A stretch of 64,000 bases of DNA from Neobacillus sp. WH10 (GTDB taxonomy: Bacteria; Bacillota; Bacilli; Bacillales; Cytobacillaceae), in assembly GCF_030123405.1 (NCBI RefSeq), contig NZ_CP126110.1:3658001-3722000 (forward strand), written 5' to 3'. The notes under the pieces were generated by a model that saw only the letters and a list, made by a program, of their open reading frames with translations, was not told where the DNA came from and did no database searches. Every line of letters begins with the position of its first letter. The stretch's first letter is position 1. Below are positions 31,381 to 40,375 of the stretch, piece after piece. The position numbers were made by a program, and so were the translations under genes.

Positions 31381-31590
31381 ATAAGACAGTATAAATTTCG
31401 ACTTTGAGAAATGGCCAGCTCCAGCGCCTAGGGGCTCGGGGTCATAAGCCAATCCGTCAAGAAGGCTAAAAAGCAGCCTTCTCGCCGGCTCTTCTTATGC
31501 CTGTCGCCCCTGAGCACTAAGGAAAGCTCCTTAGAATAATCCTCGCAGGAACAAGCTATGCTTGTTCCGAAGGCGCTTGCGCTTTTCTTA
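31381..31590 (-). repeat. Dispersed repeat A, copy 3
   Basis: Read on the minus strand it begins TAAGAAAAGCGCAAGCGCC, with the TAA being the yqjX stop codon, and ends GGCGCTGGAGCTGGCCATTT and AAGTCGAAATTTATACTG. The middle has its own hairpins (AGAAGGCTGC, CTTGTTCC). It fills the gap between the CDGSH gene and yqjX. Confidence 0.8.
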
Positions 31591-31923
31591 TAAATTGGTC
31601 ATCCTAATGTCAGTAATTGCATCAATTTGAATCCGATGTACCTCATCAAAGCGGTCTACAACATGAAGCTTTTGTGCTAGTTCATCCCAGTAATGAATTT
31701 TACCAATCACGATTTCATAGTTTCGATTCCGATAATGGGTAATCGTGACGAACTGATCGAACTCAATTGCCTCAGATAAGGTCTCGTTCATGAGTTCCAG
31801 CTGCTGCTCATCCATTTCTTTTTTCTGTTCGTATCCATCTTCTTTTACCCAATCCCTGAGCAGTTTTACATGCTCAGGAAGCATCATTGACGTCCATTTG
31901 ATTCTCCCGCGATCACGAATCAT
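31588..31923 (-). CDS. yqjX: YolD-like protein (YqjX)
   Basis: A 111-residue YolD-family protein, marked by RDRGRIKWTSMMLPEHVKLL at the start. Such proteins are usually encoded just after an SOS-induced Y-family polymerase, as here (yqjW, 14 bases upstream). GGGAGGTAAG precedes the ATG. A role as polymerase partner or regulator is inferred. The stop codon is shared with repeat A copy 3. Confidence 0.85.
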   Translation of the reverse strand: MIRDRGRIKWTSMMLPEHVKLLRDWVKEDGYEQKKEMDEQQLELMNETLSEAIEFDQFVTITHYRNRNYEIVIGKIHYWDELAQKLHVVDRFDEVHRIQIDAITDIRMTNL

Positions 31924-31937
31924 ATGTTCTTACCTCC

Positions 31938-33197
31938 CTACCTTTTGTGCCCGCCAACAAGTGTTGCCCGGTGCTTAGCGGTTCCTGCAGCTGTATAAGA
32001 AACAGCTCGCAGCAGGGAATCTGAGCCGAAGCGCTTACGGACAGAGTCCACTACATAACCAAGCTCCCGCCTCTTATAAGCACCCATATCAAAAAGATCG
32101 AGCTGAAGCTCGCGGTCGTCGACAATATTACTGATTGCAATCGAAATCTGCCGCACCGTCTTTCCAGTGTAATGCTCATGAAATAATTCAAGGCAGACGC
32201 GGTAAAGTTCCATCGTCACATTGGTTGGATGCTGGATCGTTCTGGAACGGTGAAAGCCGCCGCCAAATTCATCTTGACTATAGCCGACTCCAAGACTAAT
32301 CGTTCTTCCCGCCTTACGATGCGTCCGTGCTCTTCGGGTGACTTCTTCACACATTTCTAAAATAACAGCCTTAATTTCTGTTTCCTCTTTATAGTCCCTT
32401 AAAAGAATTTGGCTTTTTCCAAAGCTAATCTGCCCTTGAATGATTGGTGCCCCTAAATCGGAAAGGTCAACTCCCCAAGCATGATAATAAAGCTGGTTTC
32501 CCATAATGCCGAATTTCTTTTCCAGCTTTTCTAAATCATAACGAGCCAACTGACCGACCGTGAAAATGCCCATGCTATTTAATGTTTTTTCGACACGTCT
32601 GCCAATTCCCCACATTTCCCGGAGTGGTGACACATTCCAAAGCTTTGTTTGAACATCTCCATACGTCCACTCGGCCACTCCTTTTTTCTTAGCATCAAGA
32701 TCGAGGCAAAGCTTCGAAAGTAACATATTGGGGCCAATTCCAACTGAACATGGCAGCTGAAACTCCCGTTCAATGTCATCCCTTATTTTTTGGGCAATGG
32801 TATGGGCATCGCCCCACAAATGAAAGGCCCCATCCACTTTAATAAAGCTCTCATCGACACTGTATGTGTGAATCGCTTCCTTCGGCACATAGCGGTTAAA
32901 AACACGGGAAATCTCTGTAGAAATACGCAAATACGTCGCCATTTTCGGCTCCTCTATTCGAATACGCGGATCTTCGGGAATCTCAAACAATCGGGAGCCC
33001 GTTTTAATGCCAAATTCTTTTTTTAGCCGCGGTGAAGCGGCAAGAACAACACTTCCCTGCCGCTCCTTGTTACCAGCCACTGCTAAATAGCAATTCAAAG
33101 GGTCAATTCCGAGTATGACAGCGGCACAGCTTGCATAGAAGCTCTTCATATCCACGCATAAAATTTTATTTTTCGGTAACGCGCTGTAATCGACCAT
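31938..33197 (-). CDS. yqjW: Y-family DNA polymerase YqjW (UvrX type)
   Basis: A 419-residue translesion polymerase. The palm carries the metal-binding Asp in CVDMKSFYASC near residue 16 and Asp-Glu in HTYSVDESFIKVDG near residue 110. SVGIGPNMLLSKL and the helix-hairpin-helix WGIGRRVEKTLNSMGI follow. It is the UvrX/YqjW branch rather than PolIV, since the little-finger region differs and a YolD-like gene follows. Two LexA boxes at its promoter indicate SOS control. Confidence 0.92.
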   Translation of the reverse strand: MVDYSALPKNKILCVDMKSFYASCAAVILGIDPLNCYLAVAGNKERQGSVVLAASPRLKKEFGIKTGSRLFEIPEDPRIRIEEPKMATYLRISTEISRVFNRYVPKEAIHTYSVDESFIKVDGAFHLWGDAHTIAQKIRDDIEREFQLPCSVGIGPNMLLSKLCLDLDAKKKGVAEWTYGDVQTKLWNVSPLREMWGIGRRVEKTLNSMGIFTVGQLARYDLEKLEKKFGIMGNQLYYHAWGVDLSDLGAPIIQGQISFGKSQILLRDYKEETEIKAVILEMCEEVTRRARTHRKAGRTISLGVGYSQDEFGGGFHRSRTIQHPTNVTMELYRVCLELFHEHYTGKTVRQISIAISNIVDDRELQLDLFDMGAYKRRELGYVVDSVRKRFGSDSLLRAVSYTAAGTAKHRATLVGGHKR

Positions 33198-33222
33198 GAC
33201 TTTTCCCCCATAGTTAAATTAT

Positions 33223-33236
33223 CGAACGTTAGTTCT
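33223..33236. promoter_or_regulatory. LexA box 2 of yqjW
   Basis: CGAACGTTAGTTCT agrees with the Gram-positive LexA box CGAACNNNNGTTCG at all but the last specified position. It lies between the promoter and the yqjW start. Confidence 0.75.
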
Positions 33237-33252
33237 TTATTATTATATTCAC

Positions 33253-33281
33253 ATTTTATGCGAATATACGTTCGTATTCAA
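33253..33281 (-). promoter_or_regulatory. SOS promoter of yqjW with LexA box 1 in the spacer
   Basis: On the minus strand TTGAAT, 17 bases and TAAAAT form a sigma-A promoter. The LexA box CGAACGTATATTCG (33261-33274, one mismatch) fills the spacer, so bound LexA would block polymerase directly. Confidence 0.8.
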
Positions 33282-33356
33282 TAGGAATTTTTTTACAGGA
33301 TTATAATCTGGTGATTGGCTAAAAAAACGGTATAATAGTTTTTGAGGTGCATCCCT

Positions 33357-33548
33357 ATGGAGAAAAAGCTGGTTAACAAAATGATCATAAACTGTTTTAA
33401 ACAGTATTATGAGGCTGATTCAACGCCTCTTGGCGATAAGGATTTGGAGGAGCTGACAAATCGAATTTTTCGAATAAAAGAAGAAGAACCAACTGCAGAT
33501 TTATTTGAGGTAGTAAATGATGCAGTCTATGAGTTTTTAACAAATTGA
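33357..33548 (+). CDS. yqzH: YqzH family small protein
   Basis: A 63-residue acidic helical protein (KKLVNKMIINCFKQYY, EEEPTADLFEVVNDAVYEFL). It matches YqzH by size and by position divergent from yqjW. The ATG at 33357 has GAGGTG 7 bases upstream. TATAAT at 33331 may be its -10 element; the LexA boxes lie close enough that SOS control is conceivable. Function unknown. Confidence 0.75.
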   Translation: MEKKLVNKMIINCFKQYYEADSTPLGDKDLEELTNRIFRIKEEEPTADLFEVVNDAVYEFLTN

Positions 33549-33631
33549 ATCATTAAAACCCAGAAAAGTGCCCCTATGAAGGGTTCATGATAACAGTTTT
33601 CTAGAGGTTCCCGAGAATCCCATTATAAAAA

Positions 33632-33680
33632 ACTCATGAGGACAAAATGGTAATAAAACCAAAATTCTGTCCTCATGAGT
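33632..33680 (-). terminator. Terminator after the SNF2 gene
   Basis: A 13-bp perfect stem ACTCATGAGGACA/TGTCCTCATGAGT is followed on the minus strand by TTTTTTA. Confidence 0.8.
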
Positions 33681-33690
33681 AATTTTATTT

Positions 33691-36600
33691 TTAAGATAAT
33701 ATTTCTCGAATATCCTCTTCAGTTAAAGCAGAGGTCCCCCTCTCCTCAGAATAAATGATCTCTTCAATCAAATGTCTCTTTTTATCCTGCAATTCGCTGA
33801 TTTTCTCTTCAATGGTACCGCGGGAAATAAGCTTGATAACTTGGACGACGTTTTTCTGGCCGATACGGTGCGCCCGGTCAGCGGCCTGCTCCTCAACCGC
33901 AGGATTCCACCAGATGTCGTACAAGATAACCGTATCCGCTCCCGTCAAATTAAGACCTGTTCCTCCAGCCTTCAACGAGATTAAGAAGAAATCACGTTCC
34001 CCCTCATTAAAACGCTGGCAGAGTTCCAATCGTTTTTCAGACGGGGTCCCGCCATTCAGGTAGAAAAAAGGAAGTCCCTTCAACGCTAAATTTCTCCCAA
34101 TCAGCTCAAGCATTTTCGTAAACTGCGAGAAAATTAGCACTTTTCGTCCAGAAAGCCTTGATTCCTCTATAATTCTCAGCAACATTTCAAATTTTGCGGA
34201 ACTGCCTTGATATCCTTCCACAAATAATGACGGATGACAACAAATCTGCCGCAATCGCGTTAAACCAGCAAGGATTTTTATCCGGTTCTTCCGAATCGTC
34301 TCCTTATCAAGACGCTTCAGCGTATCTTCCCGGAGCTTCGCTAAATATGCAGCATACAGTTTCTTTTGCTCCGGAAGCATCTCTGTTGATTCGATGAACT
34401 CCAATTTTTCCGGAAGCTCGGAAGCCACATCCTCCTTCATTCTGCGGAGCAAAAAAGGCCGGACTCTTCGCGCGATTTTCTTTCTTGTTAGATTGCTGTA
34501 TTCTTTTAATCCCTTAAATAATTCAGGAAACACTATGTGAAAAATAGACCACAGTTCTTCCGGCGAATTCTCCACCGGTGTACCCGTAAGCGCAAAACGA
34601 TAATCGGCCAAAAGTCTCTTTACCGCCCGTGCAGTTTGGGTCACTGGGTTTTTAAAGGCTTGGGCCTCATCAAAAAATATCGAATGAAAAGTTTGTTTCT
34701 CATACCATTTGATATCCCGCCGCAACAATGGATAGGAGGTAATAATCACATCCATTTCCAGGACCTCCTTGTGGACACGATACCGTTCTACCCGATTACC
34801 ATCCACAACAACAGCCTGAATTTCCGGGGAAAATTTCATCAGTTCGCTTAGCCAGTTATACGATAAAGAGGAAGGACAGACAATCAGAGCCGGCTGCTTC
34901 TTTTCGCGAATATCGGATAGCTCAGATAGAATAAAGGTAATACTTTGCAATGTTTTACCAAGTCCCATATCATCGGCAAGAATGCCTCCAAACCCGTAGT
35001 GGGCCAGTGACTTCATCCATTGGTAACCGCGTTTTTGATAGTCACGCAATACTGGATCCAGACTTACTGGCACCTTGAACATCAAATTCTCGGGATTACG
35101 AAGAGTTTCAAGGAATTGACGGAATGAGTCCTCCACTATGAAAACTTCGCTGTCATCAACAGAATCTAGCAGTGGAAGCCCCTGCATGATTGATACGGCG
35201 AACCCGTTTTCTAGATTTTTATTCTCTACCGAAATCCCATTTAGGAAACGTTGAATTTCTTCAAACTCCCTTGTCTCCAATGAGAGGAACGATCCGTTCC
35301 GCAGACGATAATATTTTCGTTTTTCCTCAAGAGCCATTAAAACCTCTTTGATTTGCTGTTCCGGGATTCCAGTCAATTCAAACTTAAATTCCAGCCAATT
35401 CGTCCGTTCCTTTTTCAGCCTCACCCTCAATGCCGGAGGGGTATTTCCTCGAAAAATCCGATTACGTACCGCAGTCGTTGCATATATTTGCACCAGCTTT
35501 TGAAGCTTAGGAACAACATGGTAAAGAAATTCATATTCTAATTCCTCATTATGCAAAAAATAACCGCCATCCGTTTTGGTAAACGAACTTTCTTCGATCA
35601 ACTGCAGAATTTCGTTCTCCTTCTCTTCATCCCTGATCAACCTAGAGTCAGCTATATAACTCCGGTCCTCTAAAGGATTGATAAAAATATTTTCATAATG
35701 AAACTCCAGACCGGCAAGCAGACGGTTTTTCACCCGATCCAAGTAAAGTTTAGCAATCAGCGGTGTTTTCATAAATTCTCTTGCAAGAGCACTAGATAAT
35801 TGGACATGACCCAATTTTTTTAAACCCGGAATTACTTTGTCGAAAAAGTGCTGGATTTGCCCTTGAGAAATAAAAATTTGGTTCGTTCCTGAGGTATCCA
35901 GCATTTGTTTAAGATCAGCCAAGCGCTGGCAGTCCTCGGTTTTCATTTTGATTATTTTTCCTGCTGATAAAACAGACCCATATAATTCTAAAATAACCAT
36001 ACGAGATAACCCTTTTACCTTTAAACAATAGCTTTTGCCCTCAGCTTCAGTAAAATCAAACTGTAAAGGGGGCAGCTCATCCGTTATGGTTAAACCGTCA
36101 AATATATGACCATCAAACTCTAGTTTCACCAATGGAGCCTTGGTTAGCAAAGCTTGCAGCTGTTTCCAAGAAGATGGAGGAATCAGCAGCTGTTCCATAC
36201 TGGTATAATCAAATGTGTCCGGCAGCGTGCTCTGATCATCTTGAACTACCTGAATGAGATGTTGAATCACAGTATCAGCCTCTTTTTGGAAGCAGTGAAG
36301 GCTTGGATTGTACAGCAATGAACTTGAATGACCATGTTTCACGGCCTCTAGAAAACGCCTGATATTTTCTACTTTCATTTGTCCTATGAACAGCTCAATT
36401 CCGATCATACAGGATCCTGTTCCAATCATGACAGGTTTACAGATAAACTCCACGTCAATTACTTTCCTGTTTTCAAAATAAAGCTGATGCCCGCTTGACC
36501 GTTTTGCCTGATTATTAAAGATGTTCAGCAAACCTACGGCCAGGTTCGACTCGTCGGTTATAGTGTCTGTGTAGAAACCCAGCGGCGTGGTCCCCTTGCG

Positions 36601-36879
36601 TTGATAGTCATCAATTGCTAACAAAACCGCAGCTATATGCTGACAATCTTTTTGAAATGAAGCAAGCTGAGGACAACTGCACTTGGATCGAAAGCCATCA
36701 TGACCTTTCCTTTCAATGACCACATGGAAATCCTCTGTACCCGATACTGTTGCTTCACATAGGTCGGAATCATAATGCTCGAATGTTACTTTATTTGCAC
36801 GGTAAAAAGCCTCCCCTCTTTTGAAGGAGACAGTCCCGCACAATTCTTTAATCATTTTTTGATTTAATCTGATATTCAA
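33691..36879 (-). CDS. SWIM-domain SNF2 family helicase
   Basis: A 1062-residue ATP-dependent DNA translocase. Near residue 67 a SWIM zinc motif is visible (CSCPQLASFQKDCQH). A long middle region of unknown structure follows. The SNF2 motor starts near residue 610: ADDMGLGKTLQSITF (Walker A), FFDEAQAFKN (Walker B, DEAQ form), LTGTPVENSPEELW, and the second RecA lobe with FSQFTKMLEL, SLKAGGTGLNLTGAD and ADRAHRIGQ. The TTG start follows AAAGGAG. Role is unproven: nucleoprotein remodelling, repair or transcription reset are candidates. Present between yqzH and yqjQ, where I do not recall one in B. subtilis. Confidence 0.9.
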   Translation of the reverse strand: MNIRLNQKMIKELCGTVSFKRGEAFYRANKVTFEHYDSDLCEATVSGTEDFHVVIERKGHDGFRSKCSCPQLASFQKDCQHIAAVLLAIDDYQRKGTTPLGFYTDTITDESNLAVGLLNIFNNQAKRSSGHQLYFENRKVIDVEFICKPVMIGTGSCMIGIELFIGQMKVENIRRFLEAVKHGHSSSLLYNPSLHCFQKEADTVIQHLIQVVQDDQSTLPDTFDYTSMEQLLIPPSSWKQLQALLTKAPLVKLEFDGHIFDGLTITDELPPLQFDFTEAEGKSYCLKVKGLSRMVILELYGSVLSAGKIIKMKTEDCQRLADLKQMLDTSGTNQIFISQGQIQHFFDKVIPGLKKLGHVQLSSALAREFMKTPLIAKLYLDRVKNRLLAGLEFHYENIFINPLEDRSYIADSRLIRDEEKENEILQLIEESSFTKTDGGYFLHNEELEYEFLYHVVPKLQKLVQIYATTAVRNRIFRGNTPPALRVRLKKERTNWLEFKFELTGIPEQQIKEVLMALEEKRKYYRLRNGSFLSLETREFEEIQRFLNGISVENKNLENGFAVSIMQGLPLLDSVDDSEVFIVEDSFRQFLETLRNPENLMFKVPVSLDPVLRDYQKRGYQWMKSLAHYGFGGILADDMGLGKTLQSITFILSELSDIREKKQPALIVCPSSLSYNWLSELMKFSPEIQAVVVDGNRVERYRVHKEVLEMDVIITSYPLLRRDIKWYEKQTFHSIFFDEAQAFKNPVTQTARAVKRLLADYRFALTGTPVENSPEELWSIFHIVFPELFKGLKEYSNLTRKKIARRVRPFLLRRMKEDVASELPEKLEFIESTEMLPEQKKLYAAYLAKLREDTLKRLDKETIRKNRIKILAGLTRLRQICCHPSLFVEGYQGSSAKFEMLLRIIEESRLSGRKVLIFSQFTKMLELIGRNLALKGLPFFYLNGGTPSEKRLELCQRFNEGERDFFLISLKAGGTGLNLTGADTVILYDIWWNPAVEEQAADRAHRIGQKNVVQVIKLISRGTIEEKISELQDKKRHLIEEIIYSEERGTSALTEEDIREILS

Positions 36880-37026
36880 ATAACTGACTCCTTTCCGAGG
36901 TCACAATCTACCGTGAAGAATAAATTTTACCCAGGGCGGACGTTATAAATCTTCCACCCATTCATACCACTTTTTTTGGATTAACCCATTATACCATTTT
37001 TAATAGAATAATCTGGCATTCCCATA

Positions 37027-37055
37027 CAAAAAGCTGCCTTGACCAGGCAGCTTTT
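37027..37055 (-). terminator. Terminator after yqjQ
   Basis: The perfect stem AAAAGCTGCCT/AGGCAGCTTTT with a 5-base loop is followed on the minus strand by TTTTTG-type sequence. Confidence 0.8.
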
Positions 37056-37059
37056 CCAT

Positions 37060-37857
37060 CTACTTAGAATTAAGTGCTCGTTTACCAATCAGTTCAAATA
37101 GCCGTGGAAAAAGAACGTAAACAACACTCCCCATGCTCATCCAGCGCGGCAGATTAATCTCCCTGGTTTTAGTCAGCATGCAATCTACGACCTTACGGGC
37201 GACAAATTCAGGCTGAAGCATGAACCGCTGTACATTTTTTACATAAGTGCCTTGTTCATCAGCAATGGTAAAAAAGTTGGTAGCAATTGGACCAGGGTTC
37301 ACTGATGTCACTTGCACATTATAATCAGCAAGTTCCATTCTTAATGAATTCGTGTAACCAAGAACGGCATGCTTCGTAGCAGAATAAACACTTGATTTTG
37401 GCGTCGCAATTTTCCCCGCCTGTGAAGCAATATTAATAATATGACCAAAACGCCGGGTACGCATCTTTGGCAAGACCATGCTAGTACAAGCCATCAGTCC
37501 TACCACATTCACTTCAAACATCCCTTTAATTTCATCGATCGAAGCTTCATGAGCCTCACGAAAAACCCCAAAACCGGCATTATTCACCAGGATATCAATA
37601 TCCCCGATTGTTTCAAATATTTGCCGAAATACTGCCTGCACCTGATCTGTGTTTGACACATCGAGCTGGAAAACATCTACTTTCACCTGATGCTTTTGCT
37701 GCAGTTCGGTTTGCAGCTGTTCGAGCTTATCGAGACTTCGGGCCAACAGAACAAGATTTGCACCACTTGCCGCACAAAGCTTGGCGATTTCTGCGCCGAT
37801 TCCACTGGATGCACCAGTAATTACAATATTTTTAGCTATTAGTTGTTCCCTAACCAT
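37060..37857 (-). CDS. yqjQ: Short-chain dehydrogenase/reductase YqjQ
   Basis: A 265-residue classical SDR. The cofactor loop is ITGASSGIGAEIAKL, then NNAGFG, and the catalytic YSATKHAVLGY (Tyr and Lys) with the Ser in NIASQAGKIA. Arg after beta-2 (LLARSLDKL) suggests NADPH. Substrate unknown. The gene follows yqjP on the same strand with 32 bases between, as in B. subtilis. Confidence 0.88.
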   Translation of the reverse strand: MVREQLIAKNIVITGASSGIGAEIAKLCAASGANLVLLARSLDKLEQLQTELQQKHQVKVDVFQLDVSNTDQVQAVFRQIFETIGDIDILVNNAGFGVFREAHEASIDEIKGMFEVNVVGLMACTSMVLPKMRTRRFGHIINIASQAGKIATPKSSVYSATKHAVLGYTNSLRMELADYNVQVTSVNPGPIATNFFTIADEQGTYVKNVQRFMLQPEFVARKVVDCMLTKTREINLPRWMSMGSVVYVLFPRLFELIGKRALNSK

Positions 37858-37889
37858 TTTAACACCTCATCAGAATTGATCCCATTCAA

Positions 37890-38852
37890 CTAAAGCTTAG
37901 CTTGATAGAAAACGGGCTGACTATTACTACTTCTAATTTCACCGATTGAGGCTAAATAGTCAAGCTGGCCAACTGTTTCTGAGATTGTTAACATCGGCTC
38001 TCGCTTATAGACCGATGGAAAAAGACGTTGGCAAATTTCAAATACAGTAAGCTGCTCATCTTTAAGCCAGTTATAGACCGTCATCGCCCGTTCATGCTGG
38101 CGCAAAAGTCTTCTTTCAATTAGTTCCTCCAATTGATAAACCTCCTCGCCATGCCCCGTGTAAACACATTGAATCGGATAAGCCAACAGCTTCCTCATCG
38201 AGTTGTTATGCTGCACCTGAGGCTTTGGTCTTTCTTTTTCACCAGGTACAGGGGGCTCAAGCAATGGATTCGGTGATATATGAGAGAGAATGAGGTCGCC
38301 GCCAATTAAGATTCCATCCTTTTCCCGGAAAAGCACGATATGACTTTGGGCATGACCAGGTGTTTCAATTACTTGCCAGTCACTCAACCCAGGAGGTCTC
38401 ATCCCTTCAACAAGTTGTCCAGTCAAAGAGCGCTTACACGAGGACTTCAGTGTTTTTATTAACTTAGAAAGTAATGGGATATATTCCGCAGGGAGTCCGA
38501 ACTCCCGAAAATTCACTTTGAAAAATTCTCCTTGTTCTTGGATAAATTCTTCTGTTGGATGAATCCATCGTTCATTTAGTAGATGACCATATACCTCTAC
38601 CGAGTCTGGAAAAAAGTCGAGCATCCCCACGTGGTCGGGATGATGATGAGTAAGTACCACCTGTTCAATATCGTCAGGAGTTAAATTTAATTCGGCCAGC
38701 TGCTCAGTGAGTGAATTCCAGCATTCTTCCGTTTTCACTCCTGCATCAACAAGAGTTAACCGCTCCCCTTTAATCAAATAGGTGTTTACATTACCAACTT
38801 CAAAAGGCGTTGGCAAAGTAATCTTGGCAATTCCATCTTTCCATTCTGTCAT
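37890..38852 (-). CDS. yqjP: MBL-fold metallo-hydrolase YqjP
   Basis: A 320-residue metallo-beta-lactamase fold protein. The two-metal motif is VVLTHHHPDHVGM near residue 67, with further ligands in ETPGHAQSHIVLF and IGGDLILS. The last third is a helical domain with a winged-helix feel, as in the LACTB2 branch. YqjP-type proteins are of unknown substrate. AAGGAG precedes the ATG. Confidence 0.87.
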   Translation of the reverse strand: MTEWKDGIAKITLPTPFEVGNVNTYLIKGERLTLVDAGVKTEECWNSLTEQLAELNLTPDDIEQVVLTHHHPDHVGMLDFFPDSVEVYGHLLNERWIHPTEEFIQEQGEFFKVNFREFGLPAEYIPLLSKLIKTLKSSCKRSLTGQLVEGMRPPGLSDWQVIETPGHAQSHIVLFREKDGILIGGDLILSHISPNPLLEPPVPGEKERPKPQVQHNNSMRKLLAYPIQCVYTGHGEEVYQLEELIERRLLRQHERAMTVYNWLKDEQLTVFEICQRLFPSVYKREPMLTISETVGQLDYLASIGEIRSSNSQPVFYQAKL

Positions 38853-38991
38853 ATCAAAAACTCCTTATTATAGCGATATATATAATCCAAGTAAACATTG
38901 ACTTATAAATTAAAGTGTAGCGATTTTCCCCTTAATTGTCATTATTTTCGCATAATTTTTTAGAAATATAAAAAATTATAATATTTACCAC

Positions 38992-39021
38992 TTGACAGGC
39001 AGGCTGTCTTTCAAGGATAAT
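38992..39021 (+). promoter_or_regulatory. Promoter of the proI leader
   Basis: TTGACA, 18 bases and GATAAT. The region also contains the small palindrome GACAG-GCAGG-CTGTC (38994-39008) across the -35. Confidence 0.75.
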
Positions 39022-39027
39022 CACTAT

Positions 39028-39286
39028 TAAAATTTAATTCGTTGAAAGCAATGAGTAAGGCTAGTAAATGAGAAATGGCGAAAGAGAGTGAAGTTCGACG
39101 GCTGAAAGATTTCACCGCCCTCTTGATCATTGAACCTACCTTATGAGCACTTAGGTAAACCTAACGTAATCCCACGTTATCGGGAGTCGAGTGAACCCTT
39201 GTTACAAACATTCAACAAGGGTAAATGAAGGTGGTACCGCGGAAGCTAGACCTTTCGTCCTTTATGGATGAAGGGTCTTTTTGTAT
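39028..39286 (+). promoter_or_regulatory. T-box riboswitch, proline-specific
   Basis: The T-box AAGGTGGTACCGCGG is at 39228-39242. Stem I lies at about 39055-39150; its specifier loop carries TAGTAAATG on the 5' side, and GAACCTA on the 3' side gives the codon CCT (Pro) at 39135-39137. A stem AACCCTTGTT/AACAAGGGT is at 39195-39223. The terminator AGACCTTTCGTCC/GGATGAAGGGTCT with T tail (39248-39282) competes with the antiterminator that contains the T-box. Uncharged tRNA-Pro should allow read-through into proI. This leader fills the 459-base gap before proI. Confidence 0.92.
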
Positions 39287-39311
39287 TTTTTCGAAAAAAG
39301 GAGGAATATCA

Positions 39312-40154
39312 ATGAGAAAAATCGCAATTATTGGTGCTGGTTCGATGGCTGAAGCCTTCATTTCAGGTATTCTTGAAAATGGTTTAATTGATAGACAAAA
39401 TGTTTGGGTGACAAATAATTCAAATGAAAAAAGGCTAGAGTGTCTTAAAGAGCGTTATGGCATTCGCAGTACCTATGATTTAAATACACTTTTTGAAGGT
39501 ACAGATATTGTCATGTTAGCGATGAAACCCAAAGATGCGGACTCAGCAATCGATACTATTCGCGAACACCTGAGTGAGCAGATGCTAGTGGTTTCCGTTT
39601 TAGCAGGTGTTTCGATGAATACCATCGAAACATTAGCAAGAAAATCACTTTCGATTGCAAGGGCAATGCCAAATACCTCTGCAGCGGTCGGAAAATCGGC
39701 GACTGCCATTGCAGTAAATGACCGTGTCTCCGATGATCAACTGGAAACAACAAAGAAACTCTTTAGAACCGTGGGTTTAGCCAGGTTTGTCGAGGAAGAA
39801 CAGCTTGACGCCGTAACAGGACTGTCTGGAAGTGGACCCGCCTATATTTATTATCTTATCGAAGCAATGGAAAATAGTGCAGTCAAGATTGGTCTCGAAA
39901 AGGAAATGGCTAAGGAACTCATAGTGCAAACCCTTATCGGCGCTGCAGAAATGGTGAGAAACTCCTCCAAATCATCTGAACAATTACGTCGGGATGTAAC
40001 AAGCCCTGGCGGGACAACTGAGGCTGGGATTCGTATTCTGGAGGAAAATGGGGTCCAGCAAGCATTCATTTCTTGTATTCAAGCAGCAACAGCCCAATCG
40101 AAAAAGATGGGAAACGCCTTATGCTCGCAGTTTAAGGTTGGGAAACCCTCTTAA
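39312..40154 (+). CDS. proI: Pyrroline-5-carboxylate reductase ProI
   Basis: A 280-residue NAD(P)H enzyme making proline from pyrroline-5-carboxylate. The Rossmann motif is IIGAGSMAEAFISGI, followed by LAMKPKD and SGSGPAYIYYLIEAMENSAV, with DVTSPGGTTEAGIRILEENG at the C-terminus. The ATG at 39312 follows AAGGAGG. It is controlled by the T-box just upstream and forms a single-gene unit. B. subtilis ProI is also T-box regulated. Confidence 0.95.
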   Translation: MRKIAIIGAGSMAEAFISGILENGLIDRQNVWVTNNSNEKRLECLKERYGIRSTYDLNTLFEGTDIVMLAMKPKDADSAIDTIREHLSEQMLVVSVLAGVSMNTIETLARKSLSIARAMPNTSAAVGKSATAIAVNDRVSDDQLETTKKLFRTVGLARFVEEEQLDAVTGLSGSGPAYIYYLIEAMENSAVKIGLEKEMAKELIVQTLIGAAEMVRNSSKSSEQLRRDVTSPGGTTEAGIRILEENGVQQAFISCIQAATAQSKKMGNALCSQFKVGKPS

Positions 40155-40157
40155 AGT

Positions 40158-40264
40158 GAAACTTTCATCAGCTAGGATTTTGACGCTCCCCCGCTGATGT
40201 TGGTTCTACTAATTGGGCTTTTACGGGCGGTTGCTCCCCTACTTTTCCTATTTGTCCTCAAAGT
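40158..40264 (-). other. Possible remnant of an IS605-type transposon end
   Basis: On the minus strand a short open frame reads GQIGKVGEQPPVKAQLVEPT then SAGERQNPS and stops near 40180. It is followed by a hairpin CATCAGC/GCTGATG (40173-40206). A coding-like tail followed by a subterminal hairpin resembles the right end of IS200/IS605 elements carrying tnpB. I cannot confirm the family. Confidence 0.3.
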
Positions 40265-40320
40265 CTTGAAGTTGGGAATCTACTACCCGTTAAGGCAGTA
40301 TAATAGTGGTATGTTTGTCC

Positions 40321-40367
40321 CCCTTTACCTTAAACTAAACATAAGTTGTTTAATTTAAGGTAAAGGG
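40321..40367 (+). promoter_or_regulatory. 14-bp hairpin covering the glycosyltransferase ribosome site
   Basis: CCCTTTACCTTAAA (40321-40334) pairs perfectly with TTTAAGGTAAAGGG (40354-40367). The 3' arm contains the AAGGG that best serves the ATG at 40376. A TATAAT at 40299 may be the -10 of the same mRNA. The structure could hide the ribosome site. Confidence 0.55.
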
Positions 40368-40375
40368 CTGGAGAA

